Positions 35,853-44,001 of a DNA stretch of 64,000 bases are shown in pieces. Origin of the DNA: JBALVT01 sp965262875 (GTDB lineage: Bacteria; Pseudomonadota; Gammaproteobacteria; Pseudomonadales; Halieaceae); contig OZ253569.1 in NCBI GenBank assembly GCA_965262875.1, positions 620,001 to 684,000 on the forward strand, given 5' to 3'. Made by a program: the position numbers and the translations under genes. The notes under the pieces were generated by a model. The model was not told where the DNA came from. It did no database searches and saw only the letters and a program-made list of their open reading frames with translations. Position 1 is the first letter of the stretch, and the number at the start of each line of letters is the position of its first letter.

Positions 35853-36833
35853 TTATCGCGGCTCTATATCGCTCAAATGTCGAGATACTGCCAGCCATGC
35901 TCCCAGCAGACCCAGAAATCCACCCAGTACAATAAGGTTCAGCCCGCCCATAATTCCCAAGCCCTTAATCTCGAAGCCGCTTTGATAGAGCTGGGCCAAG
36001 GCCTGCGCCGGAACACCCATAACCCAAAGGAATACGGTCACCAATAAGGCGGCAATCAACCCTCCACCGACCCCATACCACAGGCCGGTATACAAAAAAG
36101 GCCGTCGAACAAATGCGTTACTACCACCGACAAGTTTGATGATGACGATTTCGTCACGACGGTTTTCGATGGCAAGACGTATCGTATTACCCAGGATTAG
36201 GACAACACCGATGATAAGCAGAGCCCCAAGTGCCAAAACGATGCGCTTGCCCAGGGCCATAATGCTGCCCAGGCGCTGTACCCAGGCCATATCGAGGATG
36301 GCTTGGTCTACCTCCTCCATCGCTTGAAGTTGCGCCTGCAACGCAGCCATATCTTCGCCCCCTACACCGATTGCCGGAGAAACGACGATGACATTAGGTA
36401 GAGGATTTTCATTCAGAGTGTCGAGCAACTCACCAAATCCTGAAAGCTGTCGAAATTCCTGTAATGCCTCTTCACTGGAAATGAGCCGGGTCTTATCAAC
36501 GTCTTCTCTGGCGGCAATTTTTAGCTCAAATCGTTGATATTGCGCCTCCTCCATTCCCCCTAGCAAAAACAGGGAAATTTGTGCCGGACGATCCCAGTCC
36601 TCACTCACTGAGCGGGCGTTTTCCAGCGCCACGTTCATGCCCACCGGCAAGGCCATCGCAATCGCAATCACCATCCATGTCAGTAAACTTGACCAGGGTC
36701 TTTCAAGTAAGCGATTTAAGCTGTCAGCAGAGGAGAGACGATGATGGCGCAGCCAGGCGTTGTAACGGTCACGCCATCCAGTGCGACTTTGGATGGCTCC
36801 CTCGCGCTTTGCTCCTGAGTTTGAACGCGCCAT
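35853..36833 (-). CDS. ftsX: Cell division protein FtsX
   Basis: Membrane partner of FtsE that relays a signal to periplasmic murein hydrolase activators at the septum. At 326 residues it has a cytoplasmic N-terminus and four transmembrane segments. One follows SLLTWMVIAIAMALPVGMNV, and the others flank LGALLIIGVVLILGNTIRLA and the C-terminal region. A periplasmic domain lies between helices 1 and 2. It overlaps ftsE by one base (TAATG). Confidence 0.95.
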   Translation of the reverse strand: MARSNSGAKREGAIQSRTGWRDRYNAWLRHHRLSSADSLNRLLERPWSSLLTWMVIAIAMALPVGMNVALENARSVSEDWDRPAQISLFLLGGMEEAQYQRFELKIAAREDVDKTRLISSEEALQEFRQLSGFGELLDTLNENPLPNVIVVSPAIGVGGEDMAALQAQLQAMEEVDQAILDMAWVQRLGSIMALGKRIVLALGALLIIGVVLILGNTIRLAIENRRDEIVIIKLVGGSNAFVRRPFLYTGLWYGVGGGLIAALLVTVFLWVMGVPAQALAQLYQSGFEIKGLGIMGGLNLIVLGGFLGLLGAWLAVSRHLSDIEPR

Positions 36834-37498
36834 TAGCCTGAGATACCTGTCACCATCGAGCCATTTCGCAAGGTGATGATTCTGTGATGCAGTCGGGATA
36901 TGAGTGCAAGATCGTGACTGGCGACTAACACAGTCACTCCAACGCGGTTAAATTCTTCAAACAAGTGCATAATTTCTGCGGAGAGTGTTGGATCGAGATT
37001 ACCGGTGGGCTCATCCGCCAATAAGATATCCGGCTTGCCAACAACCGCTCTGGCTATTCCGACCCGCTGCTGTTCGCCACCCGACAAAGTGACTGGCATC
37101 GACCCTTCGCGGTTGAGCAGGCCCACTTTGTCCAGAGCTGCACGAACACGGCGGCCCACTTCACGGTGGTCGTGACCTCCTATGATGAGAGGTAAAGCAA
37201 CATTGTCAAAAACCGAGCGATCGTAAAGCAGCTGATGGTTTTGAAACACAACACCAATGTTGCGACGGTGACCTGGAATGGCCCTTGATCCCAATGATTT
37301 CAGATCGCGGCCATTGACTTCCACCTGCCCCCGAGTAGGACGCTCCATCAGCATTATCAGTCTAAGTAATGTGCTTTTTCCGGCACCGGAATGACCCGTG
37401 AGAAATACCAACTCATCTTTTTCAATCGAGAAGCTCAGCTCACGAAGCGCATCGTGCCCTTCCCCGTAGCGTTTACTGACTCGATCAAAGCTGATCAT
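36833..37498 (-). CDS. ftsE: Cell division ATP-binding protein FtsE
   Basis: ABC-type ATPase of the FtsEX complex. The 221-residue protein has Walker A GHSGAGKST, signature VTLSGGEQQRVGIARA, Walker B ILLADEPTGNLD and the switch His in LVASHDLAL. Overlaps ftsY by 4 bp (ATGA) and ftsX by one base, so the three are translationally coupled. Confidence 0.97.
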   Translation of the reverse strand: MISFDRVSKRYGEGHDALRELSFSIEKDELVFLTGHSGAGKSTLLRLIMLMERPTRGQVEVNGRDLKSLGSRAIPGHRRNIGVVFQNHQLLYDRSVFDNVALPLIIGGHDHREVGRRVRAALDKVGLLNREGSMPVTLSGGEQQRVGIARAVVGKPDILLADEPTGNLDPTLSAEIMHLFEEFNRVGVTVLVASHDLALISRLHHRIITLRNGSMVTGISG

Positions 37499-38700
37499 GC
37501 AGAGGTTTTCATCGGAGCAAACAGTGCATCGATAAACTGTTCCGCCTCAAAAGGTCGCAGGTCCTCGGCGGCTTCTCCCACACCGATAAAGCGAATCGGC
37601 AGATTCAATTTTTTTGCAATCGCGAAAATAACTCCACCTTTTGCCGTCCCATCGAGTTTGGTCAGGCTAATTCCAGTAACACCAATAGCTTCGCGAAAGT
37701 GACTCGCCTGGGCAAGTGCATTCTGGCCGGTGCCTGCATCCAACACCAGCATCACCTCGTGGGGCGCCTCTGGATCGAGTTTCGACATGACCCGAACGAC
37801 CTTTTTAAGTTCCTCCATCAAATTGTCTTTGTTGTGCAATCTTCCAGCGGTATCGGCAAGCAACACATCGACATTTCTGGACATAGCGGCCTGTAAGGCA
37901 TCGTACAAAACGGAGGCACTATCAGCACCCGTGTGCTGGGCGACAACCGGCACCGAGTTGCGCTCTCCCCAAACCTGCAGTTGTTCAACCGCAGCCGCTC
38001 GGAACGTGTCACCTGCCGCCAGCATCACCGAACGACCCTCGTTTTTGTAGCGCATGGCAAGCTTACCGATGGTTGTTGTCTTCCCGACGCCGTTAACACC
38101 TACCATTAAAATAACGTAGGGCTTTTTCCCGGCAACTACCAAGGGCTGTTGGCAGGGCGTTAACAGCTGAAGTAGCTCCTCTCGCAATGCACTGTGTAGG
38201 GCTTCGGGGTGCGTTAGCTCCTTGCGGGACACGCGCTGGGTCAGGTTTCCAATTATTTCCGTCGTGGCATCGATGCCAACATCGGCCATTAACAGTAGGG
38301 ACTCCAGTTCCTCAAGAAGTTCAGCGTCGATCTCCTTGCGTCCCAGGAACAAACTTCCCAAGCCTTGAAAAAGATTGTCACTGGTACGGCTCAGGCCCCG
38401 CTTCATGCGCGCAAACAAACCATCGTCCAAAGCGGGAGCATTTTCTAGGGCTGTCTGCGCTGCGCTATTGACTGTAGGTTCGCTGGCGAGCTCCTGGGCA
38501 GCACTGTGAATATTCTGATCAGGGGTAACCACCGGGGCGACTTCCGGCTCAACTTCTAAATTCAGCGAAGCTAGGACAGGAGTTTCAGGACCAACCTCAA
38601 CAATCGGCTGTGCCGCAATTTCAGGCTCAGATTCTGGATCGGGTAACACGGGTTCCTTCGGACTCTCCTCCAAAGGTTTTTTACGTTTGAAAAACTTCAT
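37495..38700 (-). CDS. ftsY: Signal recognition particle receptor FtsY
   Basis: GTPase that docks SRP-ribosome complexes at the membrane. The 401-residue protein has an acidic Glu/Pro-rich N-domain (about 1-95) that binds membrane and translocon. The NG domain carries VGVNGVGKTTTIGKLA (G1), AAGDTFRAAA, DTAGR and LTKLDGTAKGG, and ends in IGVGEAAEDLRPF. First gene of ftsY-ftsE-ftsX, divergent from rsmD. Confidence 0.97.
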   Translation of the reverse strand: MKFFKRKKPLEESPKEPVLPDPESEPEIAAQPIVEVGPETPVLASLNLEVEPEVAPVVTPDQNIHSAAQELASEPTVNSAAQTALENAPALDDGLFARMKRGLSRTSDNLFQGLGSLFLGRKEIDAELLEELESLLLMADVGIDATTEIIGNLTQRVSRKELTHPEALHSALREELLQLLTPCQQPLVVAGKKPYVILMVGVNGVGKTTTIGKLAMRYKNEGRSVMLAAGDTFRAAAVEQLQVWGERNSVPVVAQHTGADSASVLYDALQAAMSRNVDVLLADTAGRLHNKDNLMEELKKVVRVMSKLDPEAPHEVMLVLDAGTGQNALAQASHFREAIGVTGISLTKLDGTAKGGVIFAIAKKLNLPIRFIGVGEAAEDLRPFEAEQFIDALFAPMKTSA

Positions 38701-38774
38701 AGATAGCGTGTGTTAAAGTGTGAGGAAGGGCTTTTATAAAAGCACATCTTACCACTCTTGCGTGAAGCGAATAA

Positions 38775-39380
38775 ATGGCAAGATCCAATAGCCGGGGGCA
38801 CGGCACCACCAAAGGCCAAAGCCAAAGCCAACTGCGAATCATTGGCGGGCAGTGGCGCAGCCGCAAACTGGCATTTACGCCCGCTCAGGGCCTGCGTCCA
38901 ACCTCTGATCGTATTCGAGAAACCTTATTCAACTGGTTGGCGCCATCAATTGCAGGCGCCAGATGTGCCGATCTTTTTGCCGGGAGTGGAGCACTGGGCT
39001 TAGAAGCGCTTTCAAGAGGTGCCTCCCATTGTGACTTTGTCGACAGTGCACCGGCGGCCACTGCGCAGATTAATGCACATTTGTCTTCTCTGGATGCTCG
39101 GACGCGTGGTGAATGCCACAGCTGTCAGGCGAATACGTATCTGCAAAAAGGAAATCAAAAACTGGATATCGTTTTCATAGACCCCCCCTTCGGCTTCAAT
39201 CTAGTCACCCCTACTATTGATCAGTTAGTGAGGTCGCAAATACTCGCACCAGAGCCTTTTGTTTACATTGAAACAGCCAAGGACGAATCTTTGTACGGTA
39301 TACCCGCAAACTGGACTCTTCATAGAGAAAAAACCGCCGGTGGCGTCAGCTACAGATTGTACGGCCCACAGACGGATTGA
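38775..39380 (+). CDS. rsmD: 16S rRNA (guanine966-N2)-methyltransferase RsmD
   Basis: Methylates G966 in the 30S subunit. The 201-residue protein opens with a basic segment, then RIIGGQWRSRKLAF and RPTSDRIRETLFNWL. The SAM-binding LFAGSGALGLEALSRGA and catalytic VFIDPPFG follow. Divergent from ftsY (74-bp gap), as in many gammaproteobacteria, and upstream of coaD. Confidence 0.96.
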   Translation: MARSNSRGHGTTKGQSQSQLRIIGGQWRSRKLAFTPAQGLRPTSDRIRETLFNWLAPSIAGARCADLFAGSGALGLEALSRGASHCDFVDSAPAATAQINAHLSSLDARTRGECHSCQANTYLQKGNQKLDIVFIDPPFGFNLVTPTIDQLVRSQILAPEPFVYIETAKDESLYGIPANWTLHREKTAGGVSYRLYGPQTD

Positions 39381-39444
39381 GCTGCGTTGTGCCGGTTCGG
39401 CAAATTGTTTACCATCCGCTGCTTACAGCTGATCAGGTCTCGCC

Positions 39445-39930
39445 ATGAAAACACATTCGGTTATCTATCCTGGGACCTTTGACCCGGTCACCAACGGGCA
39501 TGTCGACTTGACCGAGCGTGCCGCGCTATTGTTCGATCGTGTGGTGGTCGCTATCGCCTACAGCGAAAAGAAGACTCCCCTGTTTACACTCGATCAGAGA
39601 ATCGCCCTGTGCGGGAAATCCTTCGCTCATCTGGATAATGTCGAGATCGTCGGCTTTAACAATTTGCTAGTGGATTTCGCCAAGAGCCAAGGGTCACGCT
39701 GCGTTTTACGAGGCCTTAGAACTGCAGCGGACTTCGAATATGAGTTTCAACTGGCAAATATGAACCGAGCCATGTATCCAGAATTTGAGAGTATTTTTGT
39801 CACTCCGCCGGACCACTTGTCATACATTTCATCTACACTGGTGAGGGAAATTGCAGCAATGGGTGGCGATATCACTGCCTTCGTGCCAGAACCCGTTGCG
39901 GCAGCACTCAAGCTCAGATTCGAAGGCTAG
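39445..39930 (+). CDS. coaD: Phosphopantetheine adenylyltransferase
   Basis: Makes dephospho-CoA from 4'-phosphopantetheine and ATP. The 161-residue nucleotidyltransferase has YPGTFDPVTNGHVDL (contains the TxGH-type motif TNGH), VLRGLRTAADFEYE and the ISSTLVREIA motif. Follows rsmD by 64 bp. Confidence 0.97.
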   Translation: MKTHSVIYPGTFDPVTNGHVDLTERAALLFDRVVVAIAYSEKKTPLFTLDQRIALCGKSFAHLDNVEIVGFNNLLVDFAKSQGSRCVLRGLRTAADFEYEFQLANMNRAMYPEFESIFVTPPDHLSYISSTLVREIAAMGGDITAFVPEPVAAALKLRFEG

Positions 39931-39954
39931 CGATGGTAGTCAACAGGGGCTTCC

Positions 39955-40370
39955 TTAGACGGCATGCCCCTCAGGCGGGTATTTACTCCGAAACTGTTGC
40001 CTGCGATTCTGCTTCCTGCTTTGCATTTCGCTCTTTTCTGGCATTATTCTTGTCAATATCCCGGTAGCTATAACCGGCATTGGTGCAGCCAAGGCAACGC
40101 ATGTCGCTGGACCAATCATCAGCGTTTCAGCCGCATCGCTGGCACTACCGGCCAACAGTGTGAAGGCAGGCTGACCAAAAATGCCACGGTACCCGCAGCG
40201 GTCACCAACACCCCTACAGGCCTGGCAACGACGAGATCCGCGACCATAACTCCAGCATTTGGACTCTCGTCAATAGTGGCCCGCCTCTCGGCCAAAAGTG
40301 TTTGTGGTAATAACATGGCGATGGCTAACGCCCCGGCCAATGCTCGACGCGACTTTACTTTTATTTTCAT
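39955..40370 (-). pseudogene. Small exported protein of unknown function, apparently frameshifted
   Basis: The 5' frame from the ATG at 40370 starts MKIKVKSRRALAGALAIAML, a signal peptide ending near LLAERR, and continues to TVAFLVSLP. Then it shifts and ends after an unlike PSHCWPVV. Adding one base at about 40165-40170 (CTGCCTTCACAC read as CTGCC-N-TTCACAC) restores PFTLLAGSASDAAETLMIGPATC in the next frame, which stays open to 39955. This resembles small exported proteins of Pseudomonas-type genomes (VFLVSLPF-type core). Either a real one-base loss or a sequence error. Confidence 0.6.
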
Positions 40371-40429
40371 TATCCTAATCCCCGGTTTCTGTCTATCTGT
40401 CCCCTAAAACTATTACCAGTGTAGCCCCT

Positions 40430-41242
40430 TCAACGCTGGCAGGCTATGCAAAACACGGTAGCTCGCTGGCCCAGCCGCAGCCCTCTTAAAGGGCTTTTAC
40501 AGGTCTTACAGGGCTGCCCTTCTCTTCCGTATACGGACAGCTGCTGGGCGAAATATCCGGGCTTACCATCACCCCCAACAAAGTCCCTAAGGGTAGTACC
40601 ACCCTGTTCTATAGCCGAAGTTAGTACTCGCTTAATTTCTGGAACCAGCTTTTCATAACGTGCCAGGGAAATACGCCCCGCCGGTCGATCTGGCCGAATA
40701 CCGGCGCCAAAAAGGGCTTCGTTAGCGTAAATATTACCAACGCCAACTACCACTTTTCCGTCCATTATCAAGCTCTTAACGGGGATTTTACGAGCACGAG
40801 ACTTGGCGTATAAATACCGTGCATGGAACTGCCCAGACAGGGGTTCAGGCCCCAGGCTTCCCAGCAAAGTATGAACTTCCCCGTGTGCTTGCCACAGAAA
40901 ACACCCGAATCGGCGCGGGTCATTGAACCTCAAGCAGTAGCCCCCCGCGAGGTGAAGGTCAATGTGATCGTGCTTTTGGCAAGCGTCAGTGCTCTTCATG
41001 ACTCGCAAAGACCCCGACATCCCAAGGTGAACAAGAAGCGCTCCAGGCGCGGTATGAAACAACAGATATTTTGCCCGCCGCTCAACCGCGGTAATTTTCT
41101 GGTTCGCTAAAATGTGCGGCAGCTCAGGAGGTACTGGCCAGCGCAGGCGCGGCTCTCTAACTTCCAGGCGAGCCACCTTCTTATTCAGAGCATAAGGCTC
41201 CACGCCGGCGCGAGTGGTTTCAACTTCGGGTAGTTCAGGCAT
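40430..41242 (-). CDS. mutM: Formamidopyrimidine-DNA glycosylase
   Basis: Excises 8-oxoguanine and formamidopyrimidines. The 270-residue protein begins PELPEVETTRAG with the catalytic N-terminal Pro2 and Glu3. It has LVHLGMSGSLR and a C-terminal zinc finger (CKTC ... CIAC) ending in QR. The order coaD-(small gene)-mutM-rpmG-rpmB-radC-coaBC resembles E. coli. Confidence 0.97.
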   Translation of the reverse strand: MPELPEVETTRAGVEPYALNKKVARLEVREPRLRWPVPPELPHILANQKITAVERRAKYLLFHTAPGALLVHLGMSGSLRVMKSTDACQKHDHIDLHLAGGYCLRFNDPRRFGCFLWQAHGEVHTLLGSLGPEPLSGQFHARYLYAKSRARKIPVKSLIMDGKVVVGVGNIYANEALFGAGIRPDRPAGRISLARYEKLVPEIKRVLTSAIEQGGTTLRDFVGGDGKPGYFAQQLSVYGREGQPCKTCKSPLRGLRLGQRATVFCIACQR

Positions 41243-41305
41243 GAGCTATTTTAGACATAGAATGGAGATCATCGGTAGTGAAGATCCATTCGCTTAAATT
41301 CAGCT

Positions 41306-41337
41306 CAAAAAAAACCCCGGATGAAAATCCAGGGCTT
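41306..41337 (-). terminator. Rho-independent terminator after rpmG
   Basis: On the minus strand a stem of about 8 bp (CCCTGGAT / ATCCGGGG, loop TTTC) is followed by eight T residues. It lies 20 bp past the rpmG stop and closes the rpmB-rpmG transcript. Confidence 0.85.
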
Positions 41338-41355
41338 TCAGAACAAACCAAGCGG

Positions 41356-41511
41356 TTACTTGATTTTGCTCTCTTTGTACATCACGTGCTTGCGCACAAC
41401 TGGATCGTACTTTTTCATTTCCAGCTTATCTGGCGTAGTACGCTTGTTCTTGTCAGTGGTGTAAAAGTGACCAGTACCTGCTGAGGATACCATTTTGACC
41501 TTTTCTCTCAT
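41356..41511 (-). CDS. rpmG: 50S ribosomal protein L33
   Basis: The reverse strand encodes 51 residues starting MREKVKMVSSAGTGHFYTTD and ending YKESKIK, matching bacterial L33. There are no CxxC pairs, so it is the zinc-free form. ATG with a purine-rich AGGAGAAT site upstream. Follows rpmB by 26 bp. Confidence 0.96.
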   Translation of the reverse strand: MREKVKMVSSAGTGHFYTTDKNKRTTPDKLEMKKYDPVVRKHVMYKESKIK

Positions 41512-41537
41512 ATCAATTCTCCTATCGGCCTGGCCGA

Positions 41538-41774
41538 TTAAACCTTTTGGCCGCGGCTGCGGATATCTTCCAACACCTGCTCAATGCCTTTTTTGTCGAT
41601 AATGCGCATGCCCTTGCTGGATACTCGCAGGCTGACAAAACGCTTCTCGCCCTCAATCCAAAAACGGTGGTGATGCAGATTGGGTAAAAAACGACGTCGT
41701 GTGCGGTTTTTCGCGTGTGAAACATTGTTTCCACTCACCGGACGCTTACCGGTCACTTCACATACTCTGGCCAT
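41538..41774 (-). CDS. rpmB: 50S ribosomal protein L28
   Basis: A 78-residue protein starting MARVCEVTGKRPVSGNNVSH, with the typical KNRTRRRFLPNLHHHRFW and a basic C-terminus. The start at 41774 gives the standard L28 N-terminus; the open frame extends upstream to 41897 without family similarity. Zinc-ligand cysteines are absent apart from Cys5. First gene of rpmB-rpmG. Confidence 0.97.
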   Translation of the reverse strand: MARVCEVTGKRPVSGNNVSHAKNRTRRRFLPNLHHHRFWIEGEKRFVSLRVSSKGMRIIDKKGIEQVLEDIRSRGQKV

Positions 41775-41926
41775 GATCTTGTCACTCTCGCTAGTAATTC
41801 CCAACCTAGGCGGGATCGTTTTGTTTGATGCAGATGCGGTGCCTCTTGGGACACCCGCTTCGCGGAGCGCGACTTTATACCAGAAGCCCTCCGGCAAGGC
41901 AAGAAAAAAGCAAAACGGTGGCTTGA

Positions 41927-42601
41927 CTACAGCAGCCCTGCCTCGGCGAAAGAGAACGATTGTCCACGGCCAATAATCACGTGATCCAACACCCGAATAT
42001 CCAATAAGCTCAGCGCATTTTTCAATCTTTCGGTAATTCTTTTGTCGGCATTGCTAGGGCTAACCACTCCGGAGGGATGATTGTGAGCAAAAATCACCGC
42101 TCCCGCCCTGTACTGGAGCGCCCGAACGGCAACTTCCCGCGGGTAGACCGCAGCCCCGTCCAGGGTGCCCAAAAACAGGTCCTCACAGCAAATAACCTGA
42201 TGCTGACTGTCCAGGAAAATGCAGCAGAACACCTCCCGAGAGTGCCCTCCCAGGTGATGTTGCAAAAACACCCTGGTACTTTCAGGGCTAGATAACACGT
42301 CTTTATCCTTAACCACTGCCAGGGCCTGGCGCCGACCCAATTCCAGCGCGGCACGAAGCTGCGCGTATTTAGCCACACCCAATCCCGGTTGCGCCAATAT
42401 CGCGCACGAGTCGGCGTTGAGTACCCCCGGTAAGCCTTCAAACTCCAACAAAAGCTCTCGCGAGAACTGAACTGCATCACAACCTCGTCGACCGGCACCT
42501 AGCAATAGCGCCAACAGCTCCGCATCAGACAGCGCTTTCTCGCCATTAGCCAGCAACTTATCTCGCGGTGACTCTCCGCTCCCCCATGTGGCAATACTCA
42601 C
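41927..42601 (-). CDS. radC: RadC-family JAB-domain protein
   Basis: At 224 residues, the N-terminal UPF0758 helix-hairpin-helix region (SPRDKLLANGEKALSDAELLALLLGAG) is followed by a JAMM/MPN domain with the metal motif HNHPSG-x7-D (AVIFAHNHPSGVVSPSNAD). The family was once linked to DNA repair, but its biochemical role is unsettled. GTG start. Divergent from coaBC by 105 bp. Confidence 0.93.
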   Translation of the reverse strand: MSIATWGSGESPRDKLLANGEKALSDAELLALLLGAGRRGCDAVQFSRELLLEFEGLPGVLNADSCAILAQPGLGVAKYAQLRAALELGRRQALAVVKDKDVLSSPESTRVFLQHHLGGHSREVFCCIFLDSQHQVICCEDLFLGTLDGAAVYPREVAVRALQYRAGAVIFAHNHPSGVVSPSNADKRITERLKNALSLLDIRVLDHVIIGRGQSFSFAEAGLL

Positions 42602-42706
42602 AACAAAGCCCTCCCTGACATTTGTGGATCTCCCCCAGTGTCAAATACCTGTATCGAATGGTATCTTTCTCATCCCTTGGCTTATTTTCCTCTGCGAGCA
42701 CATTAA

Positions 42707-43903
42707 ATGGCACATCTATTCAATCGCAATGTGTTGCTTGGTGTCAGTGGCGGTATCGCCGCGTACAAGGCGGCGGAACTTGTCAGGCAGCTGCAGGAAC
42801 ACGGCGCCAATGTCAGGGTTGTAATGACCCAGGGCGCGCAGGAATTTATCACTCCTTTGACCTTACAAGCCCTGTCGGGTAACCCAGTGCATACCCAACT
42901 GCTCGATACCGAGGCCGAAATGGGCATGGGCCATATCGAACTGGCGCGCTGGGCGGATTTGCTAGTAATTGCGCCGGCAACAGCAGATCTACTGGCCCGT
43001 CTAGCGGCGGGGCGCGCGGACGATTTGTTAACCACCGTTACCCTGGCAACTGCCGCTCAAAAGCTAATCGCACCGGCGATGAATCAGCAGATGTGGCGCG
43101 ACCAGGCCACCGTGGAAAACGTGTCAATTTTGGAATCGCGTGGATTCACCATGGCTGGGCCTGCACAGGGTGAGCAAGCCTGCGGGGACGTCGGACCAGG
43201 CAGAATGGAACAACCCGATGCCATCGCCGACCGAGCTTGTACATTGTTCGACTCACGGGAGCTGGAAGGTGTGCGAGTTGTTATCACGGCTGGACCAACG
43301 CGCGAAGCATTAGACCCCGTGCGCTATATCTCCAACCATAGCTCCGGAAAAATGGGATTTGCACTCGCCCAGGCCGCGGTAGACGCCGGAGCGCAGACTA
43401 CTTTGGTATGTGGCCCGGTCAATCTCACCACGCCACAATACGTTGCCAGACACAACGTGCAAAGTGCACGACAAATGCTGGACCAATGCACTGAACTACT
43501 TCCGCAGTGCGATATTTTCATCGCCTGTGCGGCCGTGGCCGACTATCGACCCGCCACTATCGAACAACAAAAAATCAAAAAGGGTTCCGAGGAACTTTCC
43601 CTGGGATTAGTTCGCAACCCGGATATCGTGGCCAGCGTTGCCGCCAGTAAGCCAAAGCCTTTTACAGTGGGCTTTGCAGCGGAAACTAATGATGTAATCA
43701 CCTACGCCAAAGGCAAACTTGAACGGAAAAATCTGGATATGATCGTGGCCAACGATGTCTCGAGTAGCGAAACGGGCTTCAACAGCGACGAAAACGAAGT
43801 TACAGTGATTTGGGCAAACGGTCTGGAGCCGTTGAAAAGAGCCAGTAAATCGGCCATTGCGAGACAGATTATAGCTCTCATTTCCACCGCCCGAGCCCGG
43901 TAA
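42707..43903 (+). CDS. coaBC: Bifunctional phosphopantothenoylcysteine decarboxylase/synthetase
   Basis: Two consecutive steps of CoA synthesis. The 398-residue protein has the flavin CoaC domain (GVSGGIAAYKAAELVRQL at the N-terminus, APAMNQQMWRD as substrate clamp). CoaB follows, with ITAGPTREALDPVRYISNHSSGKMG and the conserved AAVADYRP and TVGFAAET. Also called dfp. Upstream of algC and argB as in Pseudomonas. Confidence 0.97.
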   Translation: MAHLFNRNVLLGVSGGIAAYKAAELVRQLQEHGANVRVVMTQGAQEFITPLTLQALSGNPVHTQLLDTEAEMGMGHIELARWADLLVIAPATADLLARLAAGRADDLLTTVTLATAAQKLIAPAMNQQMWRDQATVENVSILESRGFTMAGPAQGEQACGDVGPGRMEQPDAIADRACTLFDSRELEGVRVVITAGPTREALDPVRYISNHSSGKMGFALAQAAVDAGAQTTLVCGPVNLTTPQYVARHNVQSARQMLDQCTELLPQCDIFIACAAVADYRPATIEQQKIKKGSEELSLGLVRNPDIVASVAASKPKPFTVGFAAETNDVITYAKGKLERKNLDMIVANDVSSSETGFNSDENEVTVIWANGLEPLKRASKSAIARQIIALISTARAR

Positions 43904-44001
43904 ACGCTGAGCCTTGGGAAAATTAAGCCCTATTGTCCGTATCGGAAAATGTACGCCCGTAATATGATTGGCGAAATAACTACGATTGCTTTTTTCTAAA
44001 C

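Noticed and set aside
39964..40407. Open frame on the plus strand between coaD and mutM
   Set aside because: The minus strand holds a signal-peptide protein with one frameshift that explains the region better.
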